64,000 bases of DNA, taken from positions 5,394,001 to 5,458,000 of the forward strand of contig JAPFFF010000009.1 of NCBI GenBank assembly GCA_039105265.1, in the 5' to 3' direction. This DNA is from Tritrichomonas musculus. Taxonomy: Eukaryota; Parabasalia; Tritrichomonadida; Tritrichomonadidae. Position numbers and translations under genes: made by a program. How positions within the stretch are numbered: the stretch's first letter is position 1; every line of letters starts with the position of its first letter. This document shows, piece by piece, positions 10,634 through 18,986 of the stretch. Below the pieces are notes generated by a model that saw nothing but the letters and a program-made list of their open reading frames with translations, was not told the origin of the DNA and made no database searches.

Positions 10634-10945
10634 TTACGATTACGTCTACGTGAAAATAATTGGAATACAACTTTTTTAGAAAAAGTTAATAAAAAGATGT
10701 ATTTCAAAAATAATTATATTTATCTTTAAATATAAATATTTTATCCTTTCAAATTTGAGAGCTCTAGCTTAGAGGTTAAATCAATTTGAGGGCAAAGCAT
10801 TGAGTTCGAAACTAAACCTCTTTGCTTTTTTTGTATTTTTATATAAATGATGTAATTACGTTTCATTTCGGCAATTTTTACATTTTAATACGTCTTTTCA
10901 TTGAATTTTATAAAATTCTAATTACGTCCGAAGGGTAAAATAAAT
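10545..10945. repeat. Imperfect inverted repeat (two arms) around CCGAAGGGYAAAAT
   Basis: On the minus strand near 10550-10566 the sequence is CTCCGAAGGGCAAAAT; on the plus strand near 10926-10941 it is GTCCGAAGGGTAAAAT. Both can be read as (N/T)SEG followed by FK/KN-type residues, so the right arm looks like a second, inverted fragment of the broken gene ending at 10087. Confidence 0.35.
10758..10832 (+). ncRNA. tRNA-like / Pol III-type sequence (possible SINE or degenerate tRNA)
   Basis: TAGCTTAGAGGTTA (from 10765) resembles a tRNA A box (TRGCNNAGYNGG). GAGTTCGAAAC (10802-10812) resembles a B box (GGTTCGANTCC), at about tRNA spacing. A run of eight T follows from 10826, like a Pol III terminator. 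I could not fold a full cloverleaf: the acceptor arms do not pair. A functional tRNA is therefore unlikely, and a tRNA-derived repeat is the better guess. Confidence 0.25.
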
Positions 10946-11063
10946 TTCTTTTCAAAAAGATTGTTTCCTTTCTTCTTTTAAAAATTGCAATTTAACTTCA
11001 AAAAGTTTTATGAAAATTTTTTGTTTTCTTTACTTTTTAAGGATATATTTTAATAATCCAAAA

Positions 11064-11561
11064 ATGACTAATATTCAGGATTCTATTGACGAATCAAAAC
11101 TTGTTAATTACCCTAATGTTGAGAAACTAAAACCAGATGATATCAAAAACCTCTGTGAAGCATTCACTGCAATTGATGCAGATGGAAGTCAAAAATTGGA
11201 TAAAGAAGAACTTCAAGTTTTCATGAACGAGTGCAATCTTGAACCAGAATTTACTGATTTGATTATGAAAATTGTTGATAAAAGTAGAGATGGCCAAGTT
11301 GATATTACAGAATTTCTTAACTTTATCCAATTATTAAAGGCTGTCGAAAAAGATCCAAATTGCTTATTCAAAATGCTGTTTGAAGCAATCGATGAAGATC
11401 ATAACGGTAGCCTTGATGAAGATGAGATTGGAAATTTTGTGAATTACTTTTCTCCCAAAAAAGTTGAAAAAGATGAAATTAAATCTTTTATGAATGAATT
11501 TAGTTCAGATAAAAATAAAACGACTATTTCATTTGATGATCTCCTTAAAATACTTCAATAA
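11064..11561 (+). CDS. EF-hand calcium-binding protein (calmodulin/calcineurin B-like)
   Basis: A protein of 165 residues with four EF-hand positions. Three loops are canonical: residues 38-49 (D-x-D-x-S-x-K-x-D-x-x-E), 72-83 (D-x-S-x-D-G-Q-x-D-x-x-E) and 110-121 (D-x-D-x-N-G-S-x-D-x-x-E). The fourth, near 147-158, is degenerate and probably does not bind calcium. An upstream in-frame ATG at 11010 would add 18 hydrophobic residues unrelated to EF-hand proteins. The start at 11064 (MTNIQDS) gives a normal length and is preferred. Probably a cytosolic calcium sensor; partner unknown. It converges with the HMG-box gene, with only about 106 bp between the stops. Confidence 0.9.
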   Translation: MTNIQDSIDESKLVNYPNVEKLKPDDIKNLCEAFTAIDADGSQKLDKEELQVFMNECNLEPEFTDLIMKIVDKSRDGQVDITEFLNFIQLLKAVEKDPNCLFKMLFEAIDEDHNGSLDEDEIGNFVNYFSPKKVEKDEIKSFMNEFSSDKNKTTISFDDLLKILQ

Positions 11562-11667
11562 GTAAAATTCCTTTGTTTACTTTCATACTCTTTGACTAAC
11601 AATAAATAATATTTCAGCCTTAAAGCCAAAAATCATTAATAGTAAAAAAAACTTTATTAAAGATATT

Positions 11668-12306
11668 TTATTGTCCTTGGTTATATTGCATTTGTGAATA
11701 CATTTGTTGTTGATTAGGATCAATTCCTCCCATTGGAAGACCTTGCTGTTGTTGCATTTGTGGCGCTGCTCCAGGAGTTGGCATTCCAGGAAAATTAGCA
11801 TATGCAGCTGGAACTTGTCCTGGCTGTTGTGGCATCATTGGATACATTTGATTATTTGACATCATCATCATTGCCATCTGATCAGGTCCATAATTAGGAA
11901 TAGTAGGATATCCTTGTGCTGATTTGGTCAAAAGTTCATTTAAGGCCCTCTTCCTTCTAGCTTTTCTGTAGGTATAGTCTGGGTGCGCTTTCTTAAATTC
12001 TTCTTGAAGTTTTGCTGCTTTCTGCTTGTATTGAAGCTTAGTTTCATTTGGTACTTCTTTCCACATTTTACCTAAAATCCTAGAAACTTCTGTATTCGAA
12101 AGTGATGGATTTTGTTGGCGTGCCTCTGAACGCATTGCCTGTGAATAAAGAATAAATGCGTTTGGAGGACGATGTGAATTATCACCATCTTCTGGGTCCT
12201 CAACATTTACACCAGCCATTCCTGCACTTGCAGCATCCATTGTTGGTTGTTGCTGCTGTTGTTGCCAAGCTTGGCTATTTTGATCATATGCGTTTTGATT
12301 GTACAT
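11668..12306 (-). CDS. HMG-box DNA-binding protein (SOX/MATA-type box)
   Basis: A protein of 212 residues. A single HMG box spans residues 45-117 and begins RPPNAFILYSQ. It holds ILGKMWKEVPNETK and a basic end, YRKARRKR, which is the sequence-specific (SOX/MATA-like) rather than HMGB-like pattern. The flanks are low complexity: a poly-Gln run at 15-20, and a C-terminal tail rich in Met, Gln, Pro and Gly. The box bends DNA in the minor groove, so a nuclear transcription or architectural role is expected. The upstream region has an unusual set of GCGGG motifs and an AACGT palindrome, described separately. Confidence 0.88.
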   Translation of the reverse strand: MYNQNAYDQNSQAWQQQQQQPTMDAASAGMAGVNVEDPEDGDNSHRPPNAFILYSQAMRSEARQQNPSLSNTEVSRILGKMWKEVPNETKLQYKQKAAKLQEEFKKAHPDYTYRKARRKRALNELLTKSAQGYPTIPNYGPDQMAMMMMSNNQMYPMMPQQPGQVPAAYANFPGMPTPGAAPQMQQQQGLPMGGIDPNQQQMYSQMQYNQGQ

Positions 12307-12342
12307 TCTATTTTTTGAAAATTTTTACGTTAAGAAAAAAGG

Positions 12343-12818
12343 GCGGGAGAAATTGAATTTATATATGTTCGTTGATAATATTTCAATTCAATTCAATAAA
12401 TAAATCAGTTTTTCAATTTAGAATAACGTTTTTTACGTTATTTTAATTTGTATTTAACTTTTTCAAATGAATTATTTTGTATAATAATTGCTCCAATATG
12501 ATATAAAAAAACTTTGATTATACATACTTTTTTTCAGAAATTTATTCTTTATTCATATATGAACTTAAATTACTCTTAAAGCTTTTTTTTGGGCAAACAA
12601 TGATATCAAATTTATTATTAATTAAGAAATTTTCCCAAAAAAGAAAAGATATGATTTAGTTATCAATTATTATTAGTTTTTATTGGCAGATTTTGTAAAA
12701 TCATTTCCCCGCGATTTTCTTCAATTAACTTTTTTATGGAAAAAAGAGCGGGAAAATATCGAATAAACTTTTTAGCGGGATTTGATTCCATTTCCTCTAA
12801 TTCTTTTTTAGCGGGGTT
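12343..12818 (-). promoter_or_regulatory. Cluster of GCGGG (E2F-like) motifs upstream of the HMG-box gene
   Basis: Five GCGGG/CCCGC cores occur in this otherwise very AT-rich 618-bp gap: GCGGGAGA (12343), TTTCCCCGCG (12704-12713), GCGGGAAA (12748), GCGGGATT (12775) and GCGGGGTT (12811). GCGGGAAA is exactly the E2F/DP consensus in reverse. The last two sit in a repeated TTTTTAGCGGG context. Binding by E2F is inference. Confidence 0.4.
12422..12442. promoter_or_regulatory. Perfect 8-bp palindromic repeat AATAACGT-T5-ACGTTATT
   Basis: AATAACGT (12422-12429) is followed by TTTTT and its exact inverse ACGTTATT (12435-12442), about 116 bp upstream of the HMG-box ATG. AACG half-sites resemble trichomonad Myb recognition elements; a paired Myb site is a reasonable inference. 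Confidence 0.35.
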
Positions 12819-12924
12819 TAAATCAAGATAAGAAGATACGGAAAAAGGAAATATTAAAAGAAATACTAGTATAATTTATTATTTTTTAAAAAATATTAAT
12901 AACTAATAAAATATACCAACATTT

Positions 12925-15900
12925 TTACTTTGTTGGTTTTTTATTTTTTCCGAATAGCATTGATTTTTGTCTATCAGATTGTTTATCGTGGTCATTTTGC
13001 AACCACATTTTTAATGTTGCCTCTTCACTATCTGCAATCTTACCTAATCCAATCATGTGTTTTAAGAATTGTGGAATCATATCAGAAGAAATGTCAGAAA
13101 TAAGTCTTTGGATTAAGGTTTCAATTGTTGCATTAAAATCTTGGTATCTTATTTCATGGAAAAGCGCATTAAATTCATTAATATCAGGAATCTTACTTTC
13201 AGAATCATGATAACTAACGTTAAGTTTAGTTGAAGTAATTTTGAAGTATCTAAGCATCATATGAACATCACCTTTATCTGTTTTAACAATAATTTCCGTT
13301 GATTTATTCTCTTCCATGAATTTTGACGCATCAGCAACAATTGGAAGCTTTTCTTTATCGACTTCAACTTTTGGTAAAAATATATCTTCTTTCTGAAAAT
13401 AATTAGAGTACATTTTTGAGAAAATCGGACGCTTAACTTCTTTGCTTAGAACAAGACTTATAAGAGTATAAAAGAAAGGACCTTCATAATTAACAATTGT
13501 TGGGTCGAGGTTAATTTCGAGATGATTAAAAATTTTGACACCTCCAACTGGAGGTGACAACTTAGACTGGAATCTTATTATAGGTGAATTTAGATTATTA
13601 TCAGCCTGAGAAGTCCATCTTTTAAAAACTTCACTTCTAACTACACCAGGTCTAATATCATTAATGTCAATATCTTTAATTAATGCTGTAAGGTTAAAAT
13701 TCCCACCTTTTCTCTGTTCAGATTTAAATCCTATTTCATCCATTTGAAGAGATCCTATTGAAACCTTATTTTGATCTTGAATCAATCCTTTACATTGGTT
13801 AACAGTAACTCTGAGGAAAGATATAGGCGTTAAACTGTTTTCATCATTATCTTGATTATTTTCATCGTCATCGTCTTTTCCCATTGCAGCAGCTGCGACT
13901 CTTGAACTATTTTTAAAATTAGTATCCGTTGGTTCAACTTCAGACAGCATGTGTCTAATCAATGCGATTTCATGTGGTGAAACATTAAGATTTATAAAAG
14001 ATACGCCAATTTCTCTATAAATATCTTTTACATTCGATTTATTCAATTTTTGATAGGATTGAAATTCCATTGAAATTATCTTAATTAATTCATCGTCTTT
14101 TTGGTCGGGTCCAGATTCATAAATACCAGCACTTTCGAATATAGAAAGTGACTGTGCTCTAAGTTGGCAACTATAAAGATCTTGTTTTTCGTCTCTGTCA
14201 ACATGTATTGTAATTGCTGAAAGAGCAGCTAAAATTCTAGCGTCATATTGCATAGATTCGACTAAAATTTCGATTGAAGGAACAACCATTACACAAACAG
14301 AGGTTGTAAAGTTTTCAAGTTTCGATTTTTTCATTTGGCTGTTGATTCTATTCTCTTCAGCTCTTTTTGTCGTAATTACTTTTTCTTCATTTCGACGATT
14401 AATAAGCCTTGAGAGAAAGTCTGGGTCTTCTGGAGTATTTTCCTTTTTATTTTCTGTTCTACTGCTATTTTTATTAGTTGATGAATTCAGTGATTGTTCA
14501 TCTTTTATTTTCTGGGTATTAGATTGAGAAGAAGGTTTAGGAGTACTCAATGATGATGTCAAATCAGGCAAAAAGTGCAAAACGGCATCGATATATTCTG
14601 TTAGATATTTAATGTTAAGTTGATTAAAAGCAAATTTTATTTTTGACACACTTGCTTTAATCTTGTCTTCAATGTAGCTGCATACAATGTCATCGATCAT
14701 TAAGAAAGTTGGTGACAATTCTGACTTAAATCTCGAATAAAGCTTTAAATCAGTGCAATCGAATAAGAGTCCCTTTGATTCGATTGATCCTTCGATTTTA
14801 GGACATTTATAAACACGTAAATTCAATGTCATGTCTAAATTGAACTTAACTAAAGAAATGTCAATAGATGTACCATTGATATGATAATTTTTGACTGGAA
14901 AATGATCGAATGCTCTTAAACAAAGCATTGGAACATTGTTCATTTTACACTTATAAACTCCAGGGACTCTTCCGAAGTAATATAGTTTAGCTCTTCTTTC
15001 TTTCTTTTTAAAATGAGTTTTCCGTTCATAGGCTTCATTCAATTTAGATCCGTCATATAAATTTTTAATGGGCTCATAAAGCCATAAAAGATGAGCTATA
15101 TCAATTGTTATGAAGGGTGACACTGTTTTATCATTTGTAAAGAAAATGAGAAAGTCCCATTCATATTCTGTTGCCCTGAACTCTTTAAAGGTGTCATAAT
15201 CAGGCTCATTAAATCTGGAAACATCAGGAATGATTAGATGCTTGTGAGGATTGTCGCTCAATGACTTCCACTTAATCATGCATTCAACAGTTAGATTAGG
15301 AAGATGAAGAATCATTGGGCCGTCAATTTTTCTAGTCATGTTAACAAACTTACAGTCAGCTTTAATAAGTCCTTCTGATACGTTAACATGGCAACTATTG
15401 ACTATGACGACGGCAACATCATCCTGCTCATTTAAATAATTGCCTGCAATTAAATAGGTAATGAATGTGTTGACAAAGCCAGTATATCTGCCTCTGAAGA
15501 TATTACGAAGCATGTCCCACCAACGAAGCTGGGGTGATGGATCTAGTGGATTGACTGGAATTAGTCCTACAATAGCATCAGCAAAATCATCAAGGATTTT
15601 TAATGCTGGGCCGCCAAAATACCAACTTACATTACCGACCGTTAAATTCAGATCACTATATAATTTGACGTCAGTCGCACTGGCTAGAACTGTGAATTCT
15701 TGGTTACAGACATTAACTTTTACAGGAATATCTTCACCTTGTATTTCACCTATAATGATTGTTCCTTTGAGTTTGGCGTTTGATCCTTCAACAAATGGTT
15801 TTTTAAGCTTCATCGATTCAACAATAGCTGTACCTATGGTGGCATCAATCTTGAAACCTTCTAATGTTCGCCATTTAGTGTTTGGATGAAGTTCAGCAGT

Positions 15901-17736
15901 GGTTGGATCAAATGAGTAGATTAAATTTTCCATTCCTGGAGCAAGATTACGTGACTCAAGCTTAACATCAATATTTGTAACAAATAGTTTGATTATATAT
16001 TTATGCGGATGTAACTTCTTGCATAAGTCTGAATAATTTTGGAAATATAGTTCTTGAAGTTTCTTCTCAGCTAGAACTTTTTGTTTGTCTGTTAATGAAG
16101 AACGATTAACTTTGGAATCAAATATATATTTCATACAAGCCTTTTCTTTCAAAAATTGTGATATTATGGGAGCTAATGATATTAACTCTTTATTTACTGG
16201 AGTATCATCTATTTTAAGATATGTCTTTGATACAGTAATTCGAAGTGGGAATGGAATTGTCTCAGAGTCATAATAATTGCCTGATGCCCATGGTTTAATT
16301 ATATACCAACCATATATGAGATTTCGAAGGAACCAACCAACATTTATTTTATGTCTATCATGAAGATGAAGTTCATCTGCAGTAAATGTCAGATATTCTT
16401 GATCTGGGCTAGAAATACCGAAATTGAAAATTTTGCCAACTCGTTCATTGTTTCCATAAGCAAGAACAAGTGGAAATGTAAACTTTTTATCTTTATATTC
16501 AACATTCGAGGCACGTCCATTTACAATAGCCAAGTCTGTCATTGTTAATTTTATTTTAAGTGATTTTATAATACCATGTCCTTCGGGAAACTTAAATTTA
16601 ATTCGAATTGGCGTCCATTTAGGTTTTCTAAGCTGTTTAACTAGTGGGAAAAATTGCAAACCATCAAGTGACGAATAATGAATATTAATGGAGTCAAGTG
16701 AAATATCAAATTTGGGATCTTTGAATGATTTAAGAGAGCCATCGAAATTGCAAATCTTCAAAAAGTGTTCAGAAACAACTTGAACGTTTAACTCATCAAA
16801 GTGAGCTAATAATTCGTTAAGTGCTAATGATGGTATATCGTGCAAAGGTTTTTGAATAGACGCGTTTAAATTGGTTAAAGTAATGATACCGTTTGGAAGT
16901 TGAAATGGGATTCCAATCTTGATGGCAGAATTTTTCAAGACAATTTGTGATTCTGGAAAATTGAAATTAATTTTCCCTTCTGCTAATGTAAGGCTTTCTT
17001 TATCAAGTAAAATTTGTATTAAAGTTGTTTCAACTTTTCCAAGTAAAATATTTGGTTTGAATAATGCCAAATATATTATTTCTGAATCAAATAATAAAGA
17101 TAAGTTGAACTTATGAAGTTTAAGGAGTTTGTTTTCATTATGGAACTTAAAATTAAAATTGGAATCGCCAATTTCGATAGAAATATGTGATGATTCGTCA
17201 CGTTTGTATGAAACATGAAAAGATGTTTCAATTTTTTTCTCACCTATCATAACTTCAATAGAATCGATATTTATTTCAAATATTCTTGTGCAATAATAGC
17301 CAATTTGGGCAAATAGTTTCGATTTAAATTGACTTGATTTTGATTTTAATGTTGTTTGGCTAATAGCATTTTCGCTTTTACTTTCATTCTTATTTTCGAT
17401 TTCTTCGTCTAAATCTAATTTTTCTATTTTTTGCTTTTTTAATTTTGTTAAATCTAATAAGCCGAGAGAAATTTTTGAAATATGAACATTTAAAATTTTA
17501 AAGGACGAAGATAAAAAGCCTAATGGATTTATACTAACGTTTGAATTGGCTATATTAAGCGAGAGTGCATCGGATTTAAGATTCAAAGAAGAGAAGGAGA
17601 ATAATCCATTTTGCTTGTCAACACTTAATTGAGCATTTAATGCTTTAGCAATTATTTTCAGTGGTATCTTTCTCAAAAATATGATATAAAGCAATACTAG
17701 AAAAATCAGGAATATCAAAAAGTATAAAAGAAACAT
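12925..17736 (-). CDS. Bridge-like lipid transfer protein, BLTP2/Hobbit/SABRE/Fmp27 type
   Basis: A protein of 1,603 residues. Residues 1-22 form a single N-terminal membrane anchor followed by a basic patch (RKIPLK). Repeating beta-rich amphipathic sequence follows, starting like the N-terminal RBG segment of this family (FSFSSLNLKSDALSL). Near residue 735 the motif LRWWDMLRNIFRGRY matches the GFWDK signature (W-W/F-D-K-x-R...G-R) of Fmp27/KIAA0100. The C-terminal half has charged linkers (about 1060-1130) and further beta-rich segments. Known members anchor in the ER and bridge to the plasma membrane or other organelles to move phospholipids. It is shorter than animal homologues (about 2,200). 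A VPS13 or BLTP1 relative is less likely because of the anchor and the WWD motif. Confidence 0.75.
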   Translation of the reverse strand: MFLLYFLIFLIFLVLLYIIFLRKIPLKIIAKALNAQLSVDKQNGLFSFSSLNLKSDALSLNIANSNVSINPLGFLSSSFKILNVHISKISLGLLDLTKLKKQKIEKLDLDEEIENKNESKSENAISQTTLKSKSSQFKSKLFAQIGYYCTRIFEINIDSIEVMIGEKKIETSFHVSYKRDESSHISIEIGDSNFNFKFHNENKLLKLHKFNLSLLFDSEIIYLALFKPNILLGKVETTLIQILLDKESLTLAEGKINFNFPESQIVLKNSAIKIGIPFQLPNGIITLTNLNASIQKPLHDIPSLALNELLAHFDELNVQVVSEHFLKICNFDGSLKSFKDPKFDISLDSINIHYSSLDGLQFFPLVKQLRKPKWTPIRIKFKFPEGHGIIKSLKIKLTMTDLAIVNGRASNVEYKDKKFTFPLVLAYGNNERVGKIFNFGISSPDQEYLTFTADELHLHDRHKINVGWFLRNLIYGWYIIKPWASGNYYDSETIPFPLRITVSKTYLKIDDTPVNKELISLAPIISQFLKEKACMKYIFDSKVNRSSLTDKQKVLAEKKLQELYFQNYSDLCKKLHPHKYIIKLFVTNIDVKLESRNLAPGMENLIYSFDPTTAELHPNTKWRTLEGFKIDATIGTAIVESMKLKKPFVEGSNAKLKGTIIIGEIQGEDIPVKVNVCNQEFTVLASATDVKLYSDLNLTVGNVSWYFGGPALKILDDFADAIVGLIPVNPLDPSPQLRWWDMLRNIFRGRYTGFVNTFITYLIAGNYLNEQDDVAVVIVNSCHVNVSEGLIKADCKFVNMTRKIDGPMILHLPNLTVECMIKWKSLSDNPHKHLIIPDVSRFNEPDYDTFKEFRATEYEWDFLIFFTNDKTVSPFITIDIAHLLWLYEPIKNLYDGSKLNEAYERKTHFKKKERRAKLYYFGRVPGVYKCKMNNVPMLCLRAFDHFPVKNYHINGTSIDISLVKFNLDMTLNLRVYKCPKIEGSIESKGLLFDCTDLKLYSRFKSELSPTFLMIDDIVCSYIEDKIKASVSKIKFAFNQLNIKYLTEYIDAVLHFLPDLTSSLSTPKPSSQSNTQKIKDEQSLNSSTNKNSSRTENKKENTPEDPDFLSRLINRRNEEKVITTKRAEENRINSQMKKSKLENFTTSVCVMVVPSIEILVESMQYDARILAALSAITIHVDRDEKQDLYSCQLRAQSLSIFESAGIYESGPDQKDDELIKIISMEFQSYQKLNKSNVKDIYREIGVSFINLNVSPHEIALIRHMLSEVEPTDTNFKNSSRVAAAAMGKDDDDENNQDNDENSLTPISFLRVTVNQCKGLIQDQNKVSIGSLQMDEIGFKSEQRKGGNFNLTALIKDIDINDIRPGVVRSEVFKRWTSQADNNLNSPIIRFQSKLSPPVGGVKIFNHLEINLDPTIVNYEGPFFYTLISLVLSKEVKRPIFSKMYSNYFQKEDIFLPKVEVDKEKLPIVADASKFMEENKSTEIIVKTDKGDVHMMLRYFKITSTKLNVSYHDSESKIPDINEFNALFHEIRYQDFNATIETLIQRLISDISSDMIPQFLKHMIGLGKIADSEEATLKMWLQNDHDKQSDRQKSMLFGKNKKPTK

Positions 17737-18986
17737 TTATTATTCCATAGATTTGATTTCATTTAAAACGATCGAAATTCAACTTTGAATCAAAATGAGG
17801 AACAATAATAATAAACTATTTTTATTTTTATTTTCATCATAAAGCTAGTATATTTTAAATTTATATTAATCTTTTACTTTTTCATATTCATATAATACAT
17901 ATTTTAGTAATTTATTAAAAAATTACTGTTTAAAACTGCAATATTACCAATTATATTTTTTATTGGCAATTCGTGATTAAATATGATCGTTAGTGTTAAA
18001 AATAGACGGTTTGATAACGATCAAAATCTTTTAAATAAAATGAAAGTATAAATGGTCTTAAATAAATGGAAAAAAAGCAATATGGGAAATCTTCTTGAGA
18101 TCAAAAATTATCGAATATAGAAATTATAATATTTGTAATTTATATATTCATATCAAAAAAATTTAATTAATGGCTATTGGTATAGATATATTTTATTTTT
18201 TTTTTTCTTTTTACTTTTGATAATTTTATTAAAAATATTGAATTCAAGGTAATCGTTCAGTTTTATCATTTTGAAATTTTAATATGGATAAAATTTTATT
18301 CAATTTTATAAAAGTTATAATTTATTTATGTATGTTTTATTTGATGATAAATGCTTTAAAAAAATAAAATCAACTTTTGAGAAAATTATGCAACCATCAT
18401 TTTCTTCTGAACAATTAACGTTTGTTTAACTTTTGAATTACGATATTTCATTCAAAAATTAAAATACTTCTCAAATCGAGAATCTATTAAATCTTTTCAA
18501 TACTTTCAGCATATTGGTGATCAAATAAAATCAATTAGTCGTAAAAGCATTTTATGCTTTGACATTTGTTAAAATAATATTTCTATTTTCAAAAAAAAAA
18601 AATAAATGATAAAATTTGATCAATTGTAAATTACCAAGAAAATTTTCTTTTTTTATCGTACGAATAAATGTTTTATTTGATATGTATACAATGTAATGAA
18701 TAAGTATTTAGTATCGCAAAAATATTTTAGCATTTAGGGTTCAATAAGAAACTTTATTGTTTCAAATTTCCTGAAGAATTCTTACAAATTAGTATAATTT
18801 ATTCAAAAATTCAATTCATTTTTCATATTTTTTTAAAAAAAATCTTATCTATATTTTTTATCTGATAAAAAGCATTTTCAGGCATCGATATTTTAATTAT
18901 TTTTTAAAAAAAGAATATCTCTTGAAATATTTTTTTGGTTTGAAAAAGTACAAAATTTTTCATTATTCCAAAAAGATTGTCAAAAA
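17737..18986. other. Divergent intergenic region, 1.25 kb
   Basis: Very AT-rich DNA between two divergent genes. It must hold both promoters. ANAACGAT-like (trichomonad M3/Myb) matches occur at 17765-17772 and 18014-18021. No open frame, RNA gene or repeat was recognised. Confidence 0.5.
18960..18964 (+). promoter_or_regulatory. Initiator (Inr) of the SCYL2-like gene
   Basis: TCATT matches the trichomonad initiator. Its A is 25 nt upstream of the ATG at 18987. Confidence 0.45.

Noticed and set aside
14342-16548. Plus-strand frames inside the BLTP2 gene (14342-14527, 15461-15889, 16351-16548)
   Set aside because: These are antisense shadows of a clearly coding minus-strand frame.
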